Below, piece after piece: positions 39,056 to 52,100 of a stretch of DNA of 64,000 nucleotides. Source of the DNA: Apus apus (Eukaryota > Chordata > Aves > Apodiformes > Apodidae); assembly GCF_020740795.1 (NCBI RefSeq), contig NC_067283.1, positions 127,692,568 to 127,756,567 on the forward strand, read 5' to 3'. The notes under the pieces are model-generated. The model saw nothing but the letters and a program-made list of their open reading frames with translations, was not told the origin of the DNA and did not search any database. Position numbers and translations under genes: made by a program. Position 1 is the stretch's first letter; each line of letters opens with the position of its first letter.

Positions 39056-40714
39056 TGAAGCACTCAAGGACATTTGCAGAAGCGTTGCTGCCTCCTCTTC
39101 CCTACAGCAAGGGCCTGCTATCTTGACTTCTGATGTTTCTTTAAACTACACTGAGTTCTGCAATTCCACTTGGGGAGGTTGTAGTAAACACTTGGTGGGG
39201 TGTTTGCTCCATGATGAGGGCACAGCCTTAACAGGGGCTCTTTGTTCATGCTTTTGGTATCATGAAATGCCTGTTGGCAGTGCGCATGAGGGGATCGCAG
39301 CACATGCACATGCAAGAACTGAAGGAACCAGACAGCAAGCATGGATGAGGTTAGACACTTGCTCTTTCTTAAGAGATGCTGTTTCTTCCTCAGCCCCTGG
39401 TAGTTGTGGCTCCCTTAATCTCTCCTGTTGTTTTAGTCTTGCTGACAAATTATTTAAACTGAACATGACTTACTGCTTTTATGGTTGGATATGGCTTTAG
39501 GTTGTACATATCCCTGTTCTAACAGCATTTTCTGTGTTAGTTTTGACAAAGTCAATTTCTGGTAAGCCAATACTAATTGCTGGAATTATATTGAAGTATT
39601 TGGAAGTCCCTTCTGTCATTTATAATTTACTGCCTGGCTTAGATCTCCTTCAAACTGCTCACTACAATTAAGGGATGGCTGTCCCCTCCTTGATGTGTAT
39701 AAAGCTTCTGTGAAGCTGCAGTTGTAGCACCTCAGCTTCTTCCCCTGCCTATATAAGTGACACCAATACAATAAACAGCATCAAAAGAAGTGAAAGGCAG
39801 AAATGCTGCTTTTGACTGTTGAGAACGACTCCCTGGATCACAGAGCCTGAGCCAGTCATATGGATGGTTTCACTAACATCTAGCTTAGTTCTGTCATACA
39901 AAAATAGGCTTGTAGAAGAAAGTAGTTTACTGTTTGTTTTGTTCTGTTGTTAATCCAGTTTCCAGTTATTGCCTTTGACTTGTTTAGCATATAAACATAT
40001 GCTTGTAACTAAATACATGATAAGGTGTTGCCGGGCTCTCTGGGGTGATTAAACTGTTTTTGGTGTATACCCAGAAAGAGCTACATTTTCTTCCAGCCCT
40101 CTTCAGTTTCCTGTCTTTAAGGGCATAAACACGAAGCCTGATGTCTCCTTGCCTTGGCCTCCTGCAAAAGCCTGTACAGAAGTGTTTTGTTTATCTGATT
40201 TTTCCATGTTTCACTTGTAGTCTATAAAATGCTTTGAACTGTTAATACTAAAAGCAGAGGCTTTCAGAAAATATGGCATCAAAGTAACTGGCGAAGTTTC
40301 CTTGACATTGAGATTTATTTCTTCCAGACTTAAGCTTTAAGTATTAAGCATCCATTTGTTTTGTTGGTTTGTTTGGTTTTTTGCTTGTTTGTTTTTTATC
40401 TAGCATTTACTGTTCCAGCTAACAGGCTATTATGTAGTGCAACAGCATTAATTTGTATTCTTCTAGTACTGTGTCTTGATCTCATTGATGGAAATCTGAG
40501 TCCTAGACTGACATGAATGAATAGGGAGTACTTTACTGGAGTACAGCTGATGAATTAAGTTTCATACATAAAGTCTTTAAAATTAGTTCTAAATAAATGT
40601 ATTTTTAGGGTGATGTTCAAGGTGCTCTTCAAGTAAAAAATGCCACATTCCTTCCTACAAGACCGGCTTGTGAAATGGGAAGATATTAGCACAATCAGAG
40701 ACTGTTGAATCCAC

Positions 40715-40830
40715 CTTCAGCAACTAGCAAAGTAGTTAAAGCCAAGACAAAAGGAAGGACCAGGAATTAGTCATGGTTCAAATCCCGACCTTCTGTTACC
40801 TTCATTCTCTTTCTGTGGGATGAGTTGAGG
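40715..40830 (+). mobile_element. Possible MIR-like / tRNA-derived SINE trace
   Basis: A perfect RNA polymerase III B-box consensus GGTTCAAATCC at 40775-40785 continues as 'cgacc', as in MIR-type SINEs. It is preceded about 45 bp earlier by 'gtagttaaagcc', which resembles the MIR core. The rest is too decayed to align by eye. It is not a tRNA gene: there is no A box or cloverleaf. Confidence 0.35.
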
Positions 40831-43704
40831 GAAGGGCTCAAATTATGACCTTAATGCACATAATCCCATTTTTAGAGTTGCAGGTCATTGAGATCTTTTC
40901 AGACTCTGTCATGGGAAAATGCAAAATCTTGGCAGTACCAAAGCAAGCTGTCTATGAGGGACTCTGTATCCATAGGGAAAGTAGCACAGTCAACCAAGGA
41001 AGGACTTCGTGCCTCAGTGGATCACTGTGTCTTGAACGAGTTGCTTGCATCTCTGGGCAGATTTCATGCATTTCAGCAGTGAACAATGCAGTGTGAGCAA
41101 CTATGATGGCAGATGCTGACAAAATAAAATAATGGAAAGGAGTCTCACTGTGGTGAGTGTGGTGTTTTAATCCATAACTGATCCCTGAAATAGCAATAGA
41201 ATGTGCTGAAGTGTTGATGAATTAAACATGTGCTATCAATATGATACACAACACAGGGAAGCTTTTTAATGTTCATTGCCAGTTTTTAATTAAGAAGCTA
41301 CAGAAGCACTAGGCTGCCACATATTTCTAACCCAATGGGCCAAGTGTGATTGCTAAGAAGACCAAGATCCTTCTGGAATTCATCAGTCATCAAGAGAAAG
41401 TGGTTGGTAATTCAGTTCATACAGGTATAGTCTGGTTCACTGATTCTAAATGATAATAGCTCTTTATGAGTTTCAGCGTAACCTCCTATATCTTATTAGG
41501 AATACTGTATAAAATTATCTGCATGAGAACTGATGTGGAATTGCTTCATTAGAGCATTTGAACTTGTTTTTGTGAACTGATCTGACTCTGCCTGAGATAT
41601 GTGATCATATTTTTAGCAAAAATATACCAGTAAAGCTCTTGCAAAGAGTCTCTGTAATTAGCCTGTCAGCTATTTTGCTTATTAAACTTACAAACATACA
41701 ATGCAACTAATGTGCTGAATCTGATGCCAAAGAAACTATCTGGAGTAATGCTTAAATTGTTTTATATAATGCTACAGAGGTAGCCTGAGACCTTTAACTT
41801 CTTTCTGTCAGCCTATTAGATGATATAATTTGGTTCTTTGATTGCCACAGTGTCTTCCTAGGCTGAACTCTTTTTGTCTTTAGAGAGGCTGAGAGTTCAC
41901 TCTTCCTGCCTCATTCCCTAGAGAATCAGACATTTTCTGCAGTAGAAACAACCCAAGATCCTTCTTGTCTTGACCAGCAGCTTAATTCTCAGATGCAACA
42001 TGGTGTTAAGCATTTGTTCCTGTTAGCAACAAAAGAACTTGTCTGCAACCACAGTGTTGGCAAATCAAGATCTCTTTGGGGCAGAGAGGTTTATTTGCCA
42101 GTTCCTGCAAGTAACTCTAATAAGATAATGATCACAATTACACTATCTGCTGCTAGACAGAAGGTGTGCAATCTGGGACACCCAGATACTGAAGCTACTG
42201 GATCTCCCAGAGCATGCTGACACAATTAGCAAAACTCCTGCAATCAATCTGACCCTGTCAGGTAAAGCACTGAGACACACCTGGCTAGTGTTTGGAAGTA
42301 CTTAACTAAAACTAAATCTAGACCAGCTCAGGACAACATATTGGCTCATTCTTGGGTAAGCATGGCTCTCTATAACTAAACAACACATGGAATCTGTTGG
42401 CGCCACAAAAATGCTATGTGCCTAATAGAATCTAATCGAGCTGCATAGCATCTTCTGCTCTGTGAAGCAGAAAATATTAGAGATTGCACTGGTGGTGCAA
42501 ATTACCCATGTGTTTCCTGAACATTTCCTGTTACAGACCCTGAGTACAGTAGCTTTGGGCAGAAGGCTGTTTAAAAAAAAAATCACAACACCTTCTTTCT
42601 GGTAGCAAATAATTTAGCATGTTCTAGGATCAAAGTGAAATAGACTTTCCCCAGTACCCTCACTGGCACTCGATGACACTGCTGTTCAGTGCTCTTTGGA
42701 AGTTGTCTAGCATATCTCTAGCATGTCATTTGGATCAGCATAAAGTCTATAAGATAAATTTTATCCAGAGGGCACCTGTATCTTTCATAAACCCTTGGGA
42801 CGGTGTGGAATCTAGATTAAAATGCCTATATTCATAATCAACCTGGATGAGTCAGAAGTGGTGGCCTTTGGTTTCACATCTGCTTACACAGAATTTTGGA
42901 AGTTCTCTCACCTTATAGTGTAATTGACAAAAATCAATGTGCTAAATATATCCATATTTTAGGTTAGCAGAGCATTATTTTAAAGCTCTGTAATTAACAC
43001 CATCCTGTTTAGTTTCCACCTTACTCATATTTCTAATATGAAGATAAATATGTTGTTATATCAAAGAACAACTTAATTTTAAAAAGATCATTTACCTTTG
43101 TATTTTGAAGATCAATGAAGTTCAGGTCTGCAAACATACACACAAGTAGCTGAGGGTAAACATCTGCTTTACATGAAAGGAGAATAACCTTCAGTTGCTT
43201 GAGGCTGCAGTAACGTCAGCCAGATGAAGTCTGAAAATTGAATATTGCTTGAATAACCCAAATAATCTATGGAAACACCTTATTGAGTGCTCTGACATAA
43301 CAACAACCAAGAGCTGATAACAACTATATTATTTAGTCTTCATCCTGAAATGGCAACTTTCCTTTAAATTCTGGGAGACTGTCAAGTGCAAATAGAATAC
43401 TTCAATCTCAGCTTTCTCTCTTGTCAATTTCAGTGGCAAGTTGATCTGTACCCTGTCTCACCTTCTGCTTTTATCTTCCAAGATGATTGTATTGTTAAAA
43501 GTAACATCTCTGAAAAGGAAAAGCTTTGTTGCACATCAAGATAACTAATTAATTCTCATACTTGAAATAAATCTGTTTGTTATTTGTACTATGTGGATTA
43601 CTGCTATCCAAAGTCACAATGACTTACATCTCTGTGGTTTTAGGTTATTGGCTGGATGGACAAATTTTCAATCTGCTTTTAGGCAAGAGGGTGGTCTGTA
43701 CAAA

Positions 43705-43975
43705 AACACAGAATTCTTCTGGTTAGAAAAGACTATTAAGATCACCAAGTCCAACTATAACCTAATTCTACCAACCATTAGCCTAACTCTACCAAGTCCA
43801 GTGCTTAAACCATTTTCCTAAGCACCACATCTACACGTCTCTTCGACACCTCCAGGGATGATGATTCAACCACCTACCTGGGCAGCCTGTTCCAGTGTTT
43901 AATTACCTTTTCCATGAAGAAATTTCTTCTAATATCTAATCTAAACCTCCCCTGGCACAACTTGAGCCCATAACA
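43705..43975 (-). mobile_element. CR1 LINE 3' end
   Basis: The complement of a CR1 3' region: 'cagaattcttctggttagaa', 'atcaccaagtccaactataa', 'gacacctccagggatgatga', 'gggcagcctgttccagtgtt', 'atgaagaaatttcttctaat'. A local duplication of 'ctaattctaccaaccattag' type sequence lies at 43760-43800. Confidence 0.88.
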
Positions 43976-45832
43976 TACTTGGGCAACCTGGGCTAAATTA
44001 ACACCTAACACACCTTCTATCACTTGTACTTCAAAACTTGCTTAGTTTCTCATGCATGTCATGCTACACTGGTAATGAGTCTCTTTGGAGAGAAGAAAAT
44101 ACACGAGATGATCACTGTTCTCATTTTCTTTCTCCTTCCTCAGCAAGCAGGGAGCCAAAACCCTTCTCTGTATAAGAGCAGTCACTAAGCCTGAGATGTT
44201 TCTGTGATCATCTCTGACTTGCTTTAAGGTGTGAACAAGAGGAGAACTGCCAAGAAACACAGCACAGTTGCTTGGAGAGGAAGGGGCCTCTCTTTTTCTG
44301 AAATTAGGGCCTGCTAATGCTGTCAAGATGACTTAAAAGGCAGGCACTGACTTCAGATTGCCACTTCAACAAGTCTGCTGGAAGCTGAGCTAAATCCTCT
44401 GTCATTCCAGTTTGTGGCGAAGAAAGGCAAACCAGAAGAATGTCATTGCTCTTTTTATTCCCCTCTGTATATATACGTTATTCTTTGCGCTATGAAGTCG
44501 CTTATGCTCACTTCCTACTCCCTGAACTTAAGTCCTTGCACTTTGGGACCCTTTGTCTTTGCTGCCTCTGCTGAGGCACAGCTAATTCAGAACTCCCTCT
44601 CAAGTACTCTGTCATATTTTTTCCCCCCTCTATTCACCTACTACGGGACCCTACTTGGGTGAACATGCAAAGGTGGAAAAAGGCAAGGAAAAGCTCATTA
44701 ACATTCTTTTTTTTTTTTTTTTTCCCCTTAACAGGATGGTAAAGCTAAGCTTTTCTCTAATTTGGTAAAAAATTTCCTCTAAAATTCAAATTATTTTATT
44801 CCTTCTCCTGACTTACATGGCATTATTCTAGTATAAGTGAGGAAGCAGCAACTTCCCTTCTCAGGAAAACCTGAAAATCAGGCTAGCTTTCTGCAGCCAT
44901 GAGAGTGAAAGGAAGGTCTTAGCCTTGTCCAGTTCAGTAAGGAATAAAACCAGTGTTTGGTGGAAGGTGTTTACAGCAAATTGCCCATCCCTTTTTCTCT
45001 TCCCCAAAAGACCTATTCCTAAGGCGCAAGGAAGAAATCTCTTACTTCTCACATCTTATAATGCAATAGTTTTCAGGGATTATCTAGGGATTTACCTCAA
45101 AGCAGTGTTTAGTTTCTGGCATCTGGAAGAGGTGAGCTGATTGCACGTGTTTAACATTCTTACTGGAAACTCTGTGTTGCGATACTGCTGCAATAAACAA
45201 ACATTTATAAAAGAATTCTATTATCACACATTAAGCTCCAAACACAATCCCTAAGAGCATCTGGACTTTTAAAATAATCAGTTTTTCAAAACACTGAAAC
45301 AAATGTCCCTGTAAGTCATCTATTTCTGCACATCTCAGTCTCAGAGTAGTAGCGTATACCTGTAAACCAGAACGTATTGGTGACTTGGATCTTCAATTTC
45401 AGCTGCAATAATTAAAGGCAGATAACTTTAATTGTCGTAAGTTTGCAATTTGCTGAGCTGCAGTAAGGGTATTTCACCAGCTGTTCTGTGGCCACCAAGA
45501 AAGAAATTTGCACTTGGATGTCCTTGTGGCCACAGCCTACGTCAAACACAGGGTTCAACTCTCTAACTTGGTTAAGGCAAGCTGAATAATTTCATATTCC
45601 CTAGTTGCTGTGGCTTGGCTTATATTCTGGATGGGACTGTTCTAAGTCAATGCTGATGATTAGGAAATGGGTATTTGTATCAAAGAAAATCACCTTGCAT
45701 TCCCCTTTATACTCAACAAAGATCCAATGATGGATTACAGGGTATAAATGCTCTCATTTTAAGGTCATTGCCTATGCTAGAAGAATAATTTTGTAAATTG
45801 TATTAATATTTTATAAAAATTAGCAAGCATGC
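43976..45832. other. Intergenic DNA, no gene recognised
   Basis: Non-coding. It contains a T17 run at 44707-44723 and an inverted repeat at 45486-45535. Confidence 0.55.
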
Positions 45833-46536
45833 TGTCCTGGTTTGAGCCAGGATGAAGCCAATTTTCCTTTTACTGATTTTTTTGGGTTTTTTCTTTCCTC
45901 TTCAGTAAGCTTTCTTTTAATTAGCACCAGTGTGTTCTAACTAAGACTGGTAAGAGTGGAATGTTTTTCTAACTGGGTCTTCAAGGTCACATCTTTGCCC
46001 TGCTGGCTCAGACACTACGGGTAGATCTGTGACCCCCCCATAGGAGGATGAGTTAGACAGACAGCAAAATTGGCCAGAGATATTCCATATATCTACGTAA
46101 GCTGAGAGGAAGGTCAGAGATCACAGAAGACAACTTCCTTCCTGCTTCTCCTTCCCTTCTCTTCTGTCCATGGTTGGCGTCCGGGGAGGACTCTGTCCAT
46201 CCATCACCTTCGACCCCCAGGCTCGAGCTCTCCTGGCCCTCATCACTCTCTGCTTTCTCCAGCAGCTCTGGGATTTTTCGGGACTGTTCCAGCTGAGGAG
46301 ATGCTGTGGGGGTTGCTGGGGGTCTAGGGAGGCAAGAGGCTTTTGCTCATACCTGAACATATTTGTATATAATTGCATATATTTTCTTATATCATTCATT
46401 AGTGTTTAAATAAAGCTGTGTAGTTTAGTTTTCAATCCAGCCAAGTCTCTCTCTTTTTCTCTCTCTCCTTCTCTACCTGGGTGGGAGGGGGAGGGGATCG
46501 AGAGCGTTGTTGTCGGACCTGAGTCAAACGGTGACA
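45833..46536 (+). mobile_element. Solo LTR of an endogenous retrovirus (704 bp)
   Basis: It begins TGTCCTGGTTTGAGCCAGG and ends CAAACGGTGACA, giving the TG...CA ends of an LTR. An AATAAA signal is at 46409-46414 with a TATATAATTGCATATA stretch before it. A pyrimidine-rich tract and G-runs follow toward the 3' end. The flanks are CATGC (45828-45832) and GATGC (46537-46541), a 5-bp target-site duplication with one mismatch, which suggests ERVL-like integration. No internal retroviral genes are present, so it is a recombined solo LTR. Open frames inside it (46121-46409) are not retroviral proteins. The orientation is set by the AATAAA. Confidence 0.85.
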
Positions 46537-47739
46537 GATGCTCCTACATGAAGCTCTGTATCTTCATGTCAGAACTTAGATGAGATACATTCTACATGAT
46601 GACAGTAATGTTGAGAGAAGGATGCACTCAAGGCTTTTATCCATTTGTATTACCTGAATTTCAGCAGTGAGGGATTACAAAATTATAGTTGTCCCTATCT
46701 CTAGTCATTAATGCTTTTCTCTTCAATTAGAATCTAGATGATTTGTACACCATTAAGAGTAATTTTTCAACCATACCATGAAACACTGGTTAGTATTCAA
46801 TCTTCCGTGCTGAAGATACAGAGTCATGTATCATTGCCTTGATCTTCAAAGTCATCTTTGTCTTTGTAGTTCTAATATTCAGATGGCATCTTGGCCCTAA
46901 GTAAATGCTGCTTTGTATCCCTTTAATCATTGGGGAACTAATAAATTACAGTAGATTAAATAATCGCAGCATTGTAATCTTTAAATTAACAATTTTTTCT
47001 CTTCCTTTAAAAACAAACAAACAAAAAACAATTATATTACAGAAACTGTAAATCCAGATTGTAATAATTTTATGTAATTGTGGTAAAGAATAAATATCCC
47101 TGGATAGAAGACTGTTGTTTTTAAAGCTCTTCTGCCTTGGTTTTATTTCATAACAACAGCTCATAATGTTCTTCTGCTGAGTTGAAGAACAGCTTTCAAA
47201 CTGGCAGAAAATATGCTGCCACTTCCTTTGGTGAAAGTAGGAGGCTTAATATTTGAGATTTTTTTTCTTAGGTACCCAACCCTTTCCATGAAATTGAGAG
47301 AGTTCTTATATGACCAGACGATGTTGTATGGGCGCTGAAGAGGATGGACTCAATATTTGTATGTGCCTGTACATTGCCTTCATTGCTGGCACCACACACC
47401 CACACATGTAAATCTGGTTGGATGACTGCATACATGGTAATGCAAAGGTTAGCATTGTAGTACATGAATATTTGGCTGAATTTTGCAGAAAGAAAATAAT
47501 AAAATGCTATTAAAAATGTAAACTCACTGGATAGTAAATTATTTTCCCTGCCTGATTGGCAGAATTGTGCAAAATGAATTTCAGTTTCCCTGCTATTTGC
47601 TTTGATTTACCAAGGTCAACTGATTTAATGAGATATCTATCAGATTATGTTAACAAACTAAAAACAGTAGAGTAGATATTTTGCCCATCTGAAAGACTTG
47701 AAGGTCAGATTTTCCTTCTTCAGATAATTAGCTGTGACT
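46537..47739. other. Intergenic DNA, no gene recognised
   Basis: AT-rich sequence between the solo LTR and the FABP12-like relic. I see nothing in it beyond the possible target-site copy at its left end. Confidence 0.55.
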
Positions 47740-47790
47740 TAGTGTTGTGCTCCTTGTCCTTCTACAGCACAGTGTCAATATGATGCCTGT
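47740..47790 (-). pseudogene. Candidate exon 4 relic of the FABP12-like pseudogene
   Basis: A CAG acceptor-like triplet (47791-47793) precedes 51 nt that translate as TGIILTLCCRRTRSTT and so on. Against family exon 4 endings, the Cys-x-Arg core and several hydrophobic positions line up, and CRRT resembles the CTRT of mammalian FABP12. The distance to exon 3 (about 1.36 kb) is close to intron 3 of FABP4 (1.32 kb) and PMP2 (1.59 kb). Identity is low, no stop codon stands at the expected end, and chance is a real possibility. Confidence 0.3.
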
Positions 47791-49149
47791 CTGGGATAGT
47801 AAGAAAGTTTCTGTACTACCACCAGGTCTTCTTCTGACAGGTACTAAATTCAAGGTAGGAGAATCTTTTTCTCTTTCATGTCTTAAGTTAGTTCTGTGCA
47901 TATATAATCCTAATATTTAGTTATCTGATTTCACACACTGGAATAGAAAAAGAAGTTAAATGCTTTCTTAAATTAATTTCCTCTGCAATGTGTTTTAAGT
48001 GTCTTTCAGCCCTTCTTATCCTAAGGCTTACATTTGGTGATTAATTTTTGTCCAAAAGTCCTTTCTCCTTGCCTTCTACTCACGAATGTTCATGAATCAA
48101 AAATAAAACAAGACCAGGAAGTTCTGTCAGCAGTCTGAGGCACCTCCTTCAGTCTTCAGTCACATTTCCAGATGCAGTGAGATGACAATGTGAAGCAGGA
48201 AAAGGAAGAAGGAACAAAGCATCACTTACTTCCAAGGTGTTGCCATCAGCTTGCCTTCTGAAATTTTGTCATTTATCGCATGCACTTGGTCCACCTTTCC
48301 TTTTGTAATCTTCCAATTTCAAACATGTTGCTCTACACATTTGTTTCAACTTTGGAACCATTAGCTCATCCAGATTCACTGAATTCAGAAAGTTTATTTA
48401 GTTATGGGTAATGTGCTAAGAAAAAATTGTAAGTGCAGTCAGCAACTCCCCACAGACCTTTGTGAAAGATGGGAAGTCTTAGGTACCCAAAGAGGACTGC
48501 TGCAAAGGTCTCCAGCTTCAAGACAATAATGAGTAGCTCAGGCCATTTGATCCTGACTTCTCTACATAGGCTAATGGCATGACATATAAGGCCTGACATA
48601 TTAGGCCTGATTAGTACAGGCCTAATACCTGTACTAACATTTTAAATATGGCACATCATCTCCATAGATTTGGGAAGCTGCTGCAGTATTTGAAAAATGG
48701 GGTGGCTAATGGCTGGCCAAGACCAGCATCCTGGCCCTCAGCCACCCAGGCAATTGCAGAGGGTATAAGCAGTCACATCACATCCTCTGATTTTTATGGA
48801 TTTCCAGGCAGTGTCTGCTCCAAGTAACTCAGGGACTCTTATCCTTCTATAGTTCTTGAAGTCACTGATACTCTGCCTGTGGCTTCCTTTGAATTTCAGT
48901 TCACTCAAGGATATGCAACAGCTCCAGTAAAGTTAGTTTTGGTTCTTTAAGTCTTGGCTTTACATCAGAAGCTGTTGTTCAAAACATACATGTAATCTTC
49001 CCAGAGTACAACATATTAATTTACCTCAAACTTGCTCTTTAGTGGATCATGTTCCTGGTGTTTGACCTGACTATGAAGAGAAGATGGAACAAGCAGAGAC
49101 ATGCTCTGGGCCACTCTCTCACTGGACTGGACAATGAGAATAGGCTTGC

Positions 49150-52100
49150 CACCACCATTTAGCCCTCTGTTGCTTGTCTCTTGACTATATACTCCTTGCT
49201 GTCCCGTTCCTGGCTCTGGTTCAGTGACCTGCTGGCCACAGCCACAACGCTCTGATTAAATCAAAAGATAATCACCAGCCTCTTGTTCATGCTACAGTTA
49301 TAATTGAGATGACAGTGGTATTTCAGTTCCCTCCTTATGATGCTTTTTTCTGTCCTACCGTAACTACAGAAACATACAGGTTTGGGTTCATATCACTTAA
49401 CTTTAGCCATTCAATAATTAATTAGTCAGCTAAGTCAGTCCACTAAGCTCCAGCTACAGACAAGGTGCAGTGAGAGAGGCAGATCCAGGCCATCTATTAA
49501 CAGTGTATATTTTACAGCAGCATGTACCTGGAAGTGAATTTCTCTTTCCATTGGCTACAGAGAGAATATGAACTACTGTCTTAAAATTAAATCTCCCACC
49601 TGAACAGACTTTGTTCTTACAGAATCAGAGGGTGACTATTCAATGCTCAGAAATTCCCATGTGCTCTCCTGGGGTTTCCTGTTCCAGATTATTAGTTTAA
49701 TATGTTTTGTGCAAAACCGGTGGGCAGTAGTCAGTACTGGTTACAGTTACAGAGAGTAATACCTTTATTAAAGATGGAAGTAAATATAAAACCCTTGCCA
49801 ATAAAACCAGTGGGTGACATAGAGACTGACAGAATGGTAAATAATGACAAATTAAGGGCTGGTAGTGCAGCATGGTGACAAACTTGGTAACAATCTTTGT
49901 AACAAATGACTGTGTTACAGTATGCACATAAAATAAGATACTGGAAAATGGCAAATTTGAAAAGGATTTTGACCAAACCACAAAAAGTTAGCACCAGTCT
50001 AAGAGTGTGACAAACAGGAGTAATGCAATTCTTGAGGGTGTTTAGAGGAGGAGAGTATTTCTATGGTATTAAGGATGCCAGATGCAGAATACAGTCCTGC
50101 TGCATGTCTAGTACAGGATCAAGAGCACATTCATTCAAGAGGTGCAAGCATTTTCTAAGGGGTGGAAAAATTTGTCTCAGTGAGAAGCATACATAGCTTG
50201 AGTTGTGTATAAAAACAATCAGGAAGGTGAAAACGGTTTAATCATCTCATCTTCACTTCTTATTCTAAGGCATAACAACAGCCTGTGTCTGAAAGCTGAA
50301 ACTGGATAAATTAAAGATGGAATTGAGGCACACCCCCTGAGTAAGTTAAATCAATAAGGCTGGACAGAAATTCTCTGTATCTTGTTTCCAAGTCAGTAGA
50401 AGTCGTTTTCCATCATTGTCCTGTCTCTGAAAGATGTTTTTCAAGTTAACTTTTCCACTTAGCACTATTGCGTGAATTTGAATGATTTAGGGAATACAGA
50501 AGTCTGGCCAGATTAATATCTTAACTTCTGTGCATCAAATGCAGAATATACAACCCTCAGGGTTTTGTCAAAATCCCTGGTGCTGTCTGTTCCTGAGTAT
50601 GGAATATCTATTTCAGTTTTATTATTTTTTCCAAGAGCTGTTTGGTTTCACAAATAGTCTTGCTGATCATTTGCATTCTTTTCTTTTTGGTCTGGAAAAC
50701 TGGGAAATCTAAAGGAAATATTTCATTCCTGCCTCAGTTTTACAGCCATGTGGTATGATTTCATTAAACTCATCATCCAGTGTGAGGGAGATCACGATGC
50801 TTAAAAGGCACGTTTTGTTTTGATGGTGATCACATGCCTCTCAGCACTGATTGTCATGCTAGGTTTGCCTAGCCTGCCCAGTTCCCTTGAGCATAAAACC
50901 ACTCAAAAAGATTTAAACAGAAACCTGTTTCTCTGCCAGAAACCTGAGCAAACTCTTGGAAAACTGAATGTCTTGTAAAGAGAAAAGTAGGACTGATGGG
51001 AAATGCAAACACTTCACAGCAATGTGGTCTTGAAGAGCTCTTAGCATCTGCAGCATTTCATTTCCTACTGGGGATAGGATGTGATGTATCATCTATCGAA
51101 GTCAGTGACTCTCGTTCATTAAGTAGAAAACATTGTCCATCATTGCCAGGACACTGCAGCCCACTGCTGCCTTTTACAACTGCCTTAGGAATGCTTTGTA
51201 AGATATTCTATATCCATGTTGAACTGTCACGTGGACCATGCACTTGTGCACAGAATGCACTTGATGAGGTGAGGATAAAAGCATATATTAAACCATCTTC
51301 ATACTATGAACTATTGCTAAGGACAAGGGCGTGTTCCCCTTTTCAGCCTTTCTGGTTGGTCAGGGCATTACTAGTTATCGAGCACTACATGGGGAACTGC
51401 ACACAAATAAGGCTACACACTTTTGGCACGTGTATGGCCCCTGTGAAGAAAACCAGGTGCATAGTAATGCTTAGAGCTGTAGGGTTTCTGCCCACCAGCT
51501 CTATTTACTGCCAAAGCTTCTTGTGACCAGACAAGCTGAAATGCAAGATTCAAACATCGCACCAGCATCAGGCCTGAAAGCAAACCAAGAAGTGGCAGAT
51601 TAACTCACTCCTGTGGCAGGACTCTTCCAAAGAGTATGGAGATATTTCATGCCGTTCTTTGTACCAATAACTGAAGAGCAAAAATCATGTAACATCCCAG
51701 CTAGCTGAATCTTGTTATCCTCCCCTGATATGCTGCTTACAAGAACAAGTGAATCTGCAGAACATATAATTAATATATGGTATTCCCCTGCACCTCATAA
51801 TTATACCACACCACAATGAAATGAGAAAGGTTAATACAAGTTTAGCATAGAAGTCAACCTTCTGTAACAGAAGCCAGACTTTCAGATGGATTTGGTGCTC
51901 AGGAAAAAAAAAAAAAAAAAACAAACCAATAATAATAATAAAAAAAATTAAAAGGAGTGGCTGCAGAAGCCAAAAGTTCTGTGAAACAGCAAAACACAGT
52001 GTCCTGCTCATTCCCCAGGTGATACCAACTGAGCGATTGCCAGGTTGCCTCATGTTAAAAGAAACAAGAAATTATCATGGGCTAAGCCCAGCTGCCTGGG

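Larger units (their letters stand above)
38214..43704. other. Intergenic DNA, no gene recognised
   Basis: Non-coding. It includes a 20-bp tandem duplication at 39016-39055 and a possible MIR-like trace at 40715-40830. Confidence 0.55.
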
